From Sipunculus nudus (Eukaryota; Annelida; Sipuncula; Golfingiida; Sipunculidae): 64,000 bases of DNA. Both the position numbers and the translations under genes were made by a program. Below, piece by piece: positions 63,838 to 64,000 of this stretch. Each line of letters opens with the position of its first letter. The stretch's first letter is position 1. The notes beneath the pieces are model-generated. The model did no database searches and had not been told where the DNA came from. It saw only the letters and a list, made by a program, of their open reading frames with translations. The stretch covers positions 95,440,723 to 95,504,722 of the forward strand of contig CM049309.1 in assembly GCA_026874595.1 (NCBI GenBank). Reading direction: 5' to 3'.

Positions 63838-64000
63838 TGGGTCTTGTCTTGTGTCTTGTCTTGTCTTAAAATCTATCTATCTATCTCTTTCTCTCTCTCT
63901 TTCCCTCCCTATCTTAATCTTAAATATCTATCCTAATCTGAGCTATCTATCTAATCTAAATAAGATGAATCTATCTTATCTTAGCTTTAGCTATATCTTA
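63838..64000. repeat. CTTGT and CTATC/TCTA microsatellites
   Basis: Tandem CTTGT units at about 63841-63868 pass into degenerate CTAT and CT-rich repeats that reach the end of the window. Confidence 0.9.

Overview
The window is nuclear DNA of an invertebrate animal, most likely a bivalve or another mollusc. This rests on an intron-bearing class A GPCR, an LRR-Ig surface protein encoded in one coding exon, two decayed LINE reverse transcriptases, and dispersed repeats with CAAA/CAGA tails and TGACCT runs of a kind I associate with bivalve genomes. The taxon is inferred; no marker gene settles it. Real coding content is small. Most open frames here are by-products of tandem repeats.

Layout. 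1-2160: the last exon of an LRR-Ig surface protein gene (CDS 369-2084) and its poly(A) signal. 2290-42431: about 40 kb of tandem satellite in two related families. Family A (about 2360-5870) has a 30-bp unit. Family B (about 5871-41304) has a 64-bp unit made of a 30-bp A-like half and a 34-bp half. The array is interrupted by (i) a 3' fragment of the LRR-Ig gene at 3124-3901, produced by a 1,817-bp tandem duplication that took gene end and satellite together; (ii) a 1,805-bp DNA transposon at 32313-34117 with terminal inverted repeats; and (iii) a 5'-truncated LINE fragment at about 41305-42295. Higher-order repeats (128 bp, 1,791 bp) show recent amplification.

42432-46174: the first exons of a class A GPCR that looks opsin-like (TM1 in exon 1; TM2, ECL1 and TM3 in exon 2; a possible small third exon). 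Its remaining exons, including the TM7 lysine that would prove an opsin, are not recognisable in the window. 46200-56790: repeats inside or after that gene: a 148-bp array, paired 331-bp repeats, a 1.1-kb tandem duplication, hairpin-ended elements, about 140-bp repeats and a 27-bp minisatellite. 56790-64000: AT-rich DNA, diverged 0.68-kb and 177-bp repeats, a decayed LINE and microsatellites.

The two genes show no sign of working together. The main interest is the satellite (its origin, homogenisation and motif content), the gene fragment captured by the duplication, the datable transposon insertion, and the repeats that spread consensus-like RFX X-box and nuclear-receptor motifs around the GPCR gene. 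All repeat boundaries and copy numbers were judged by eye.
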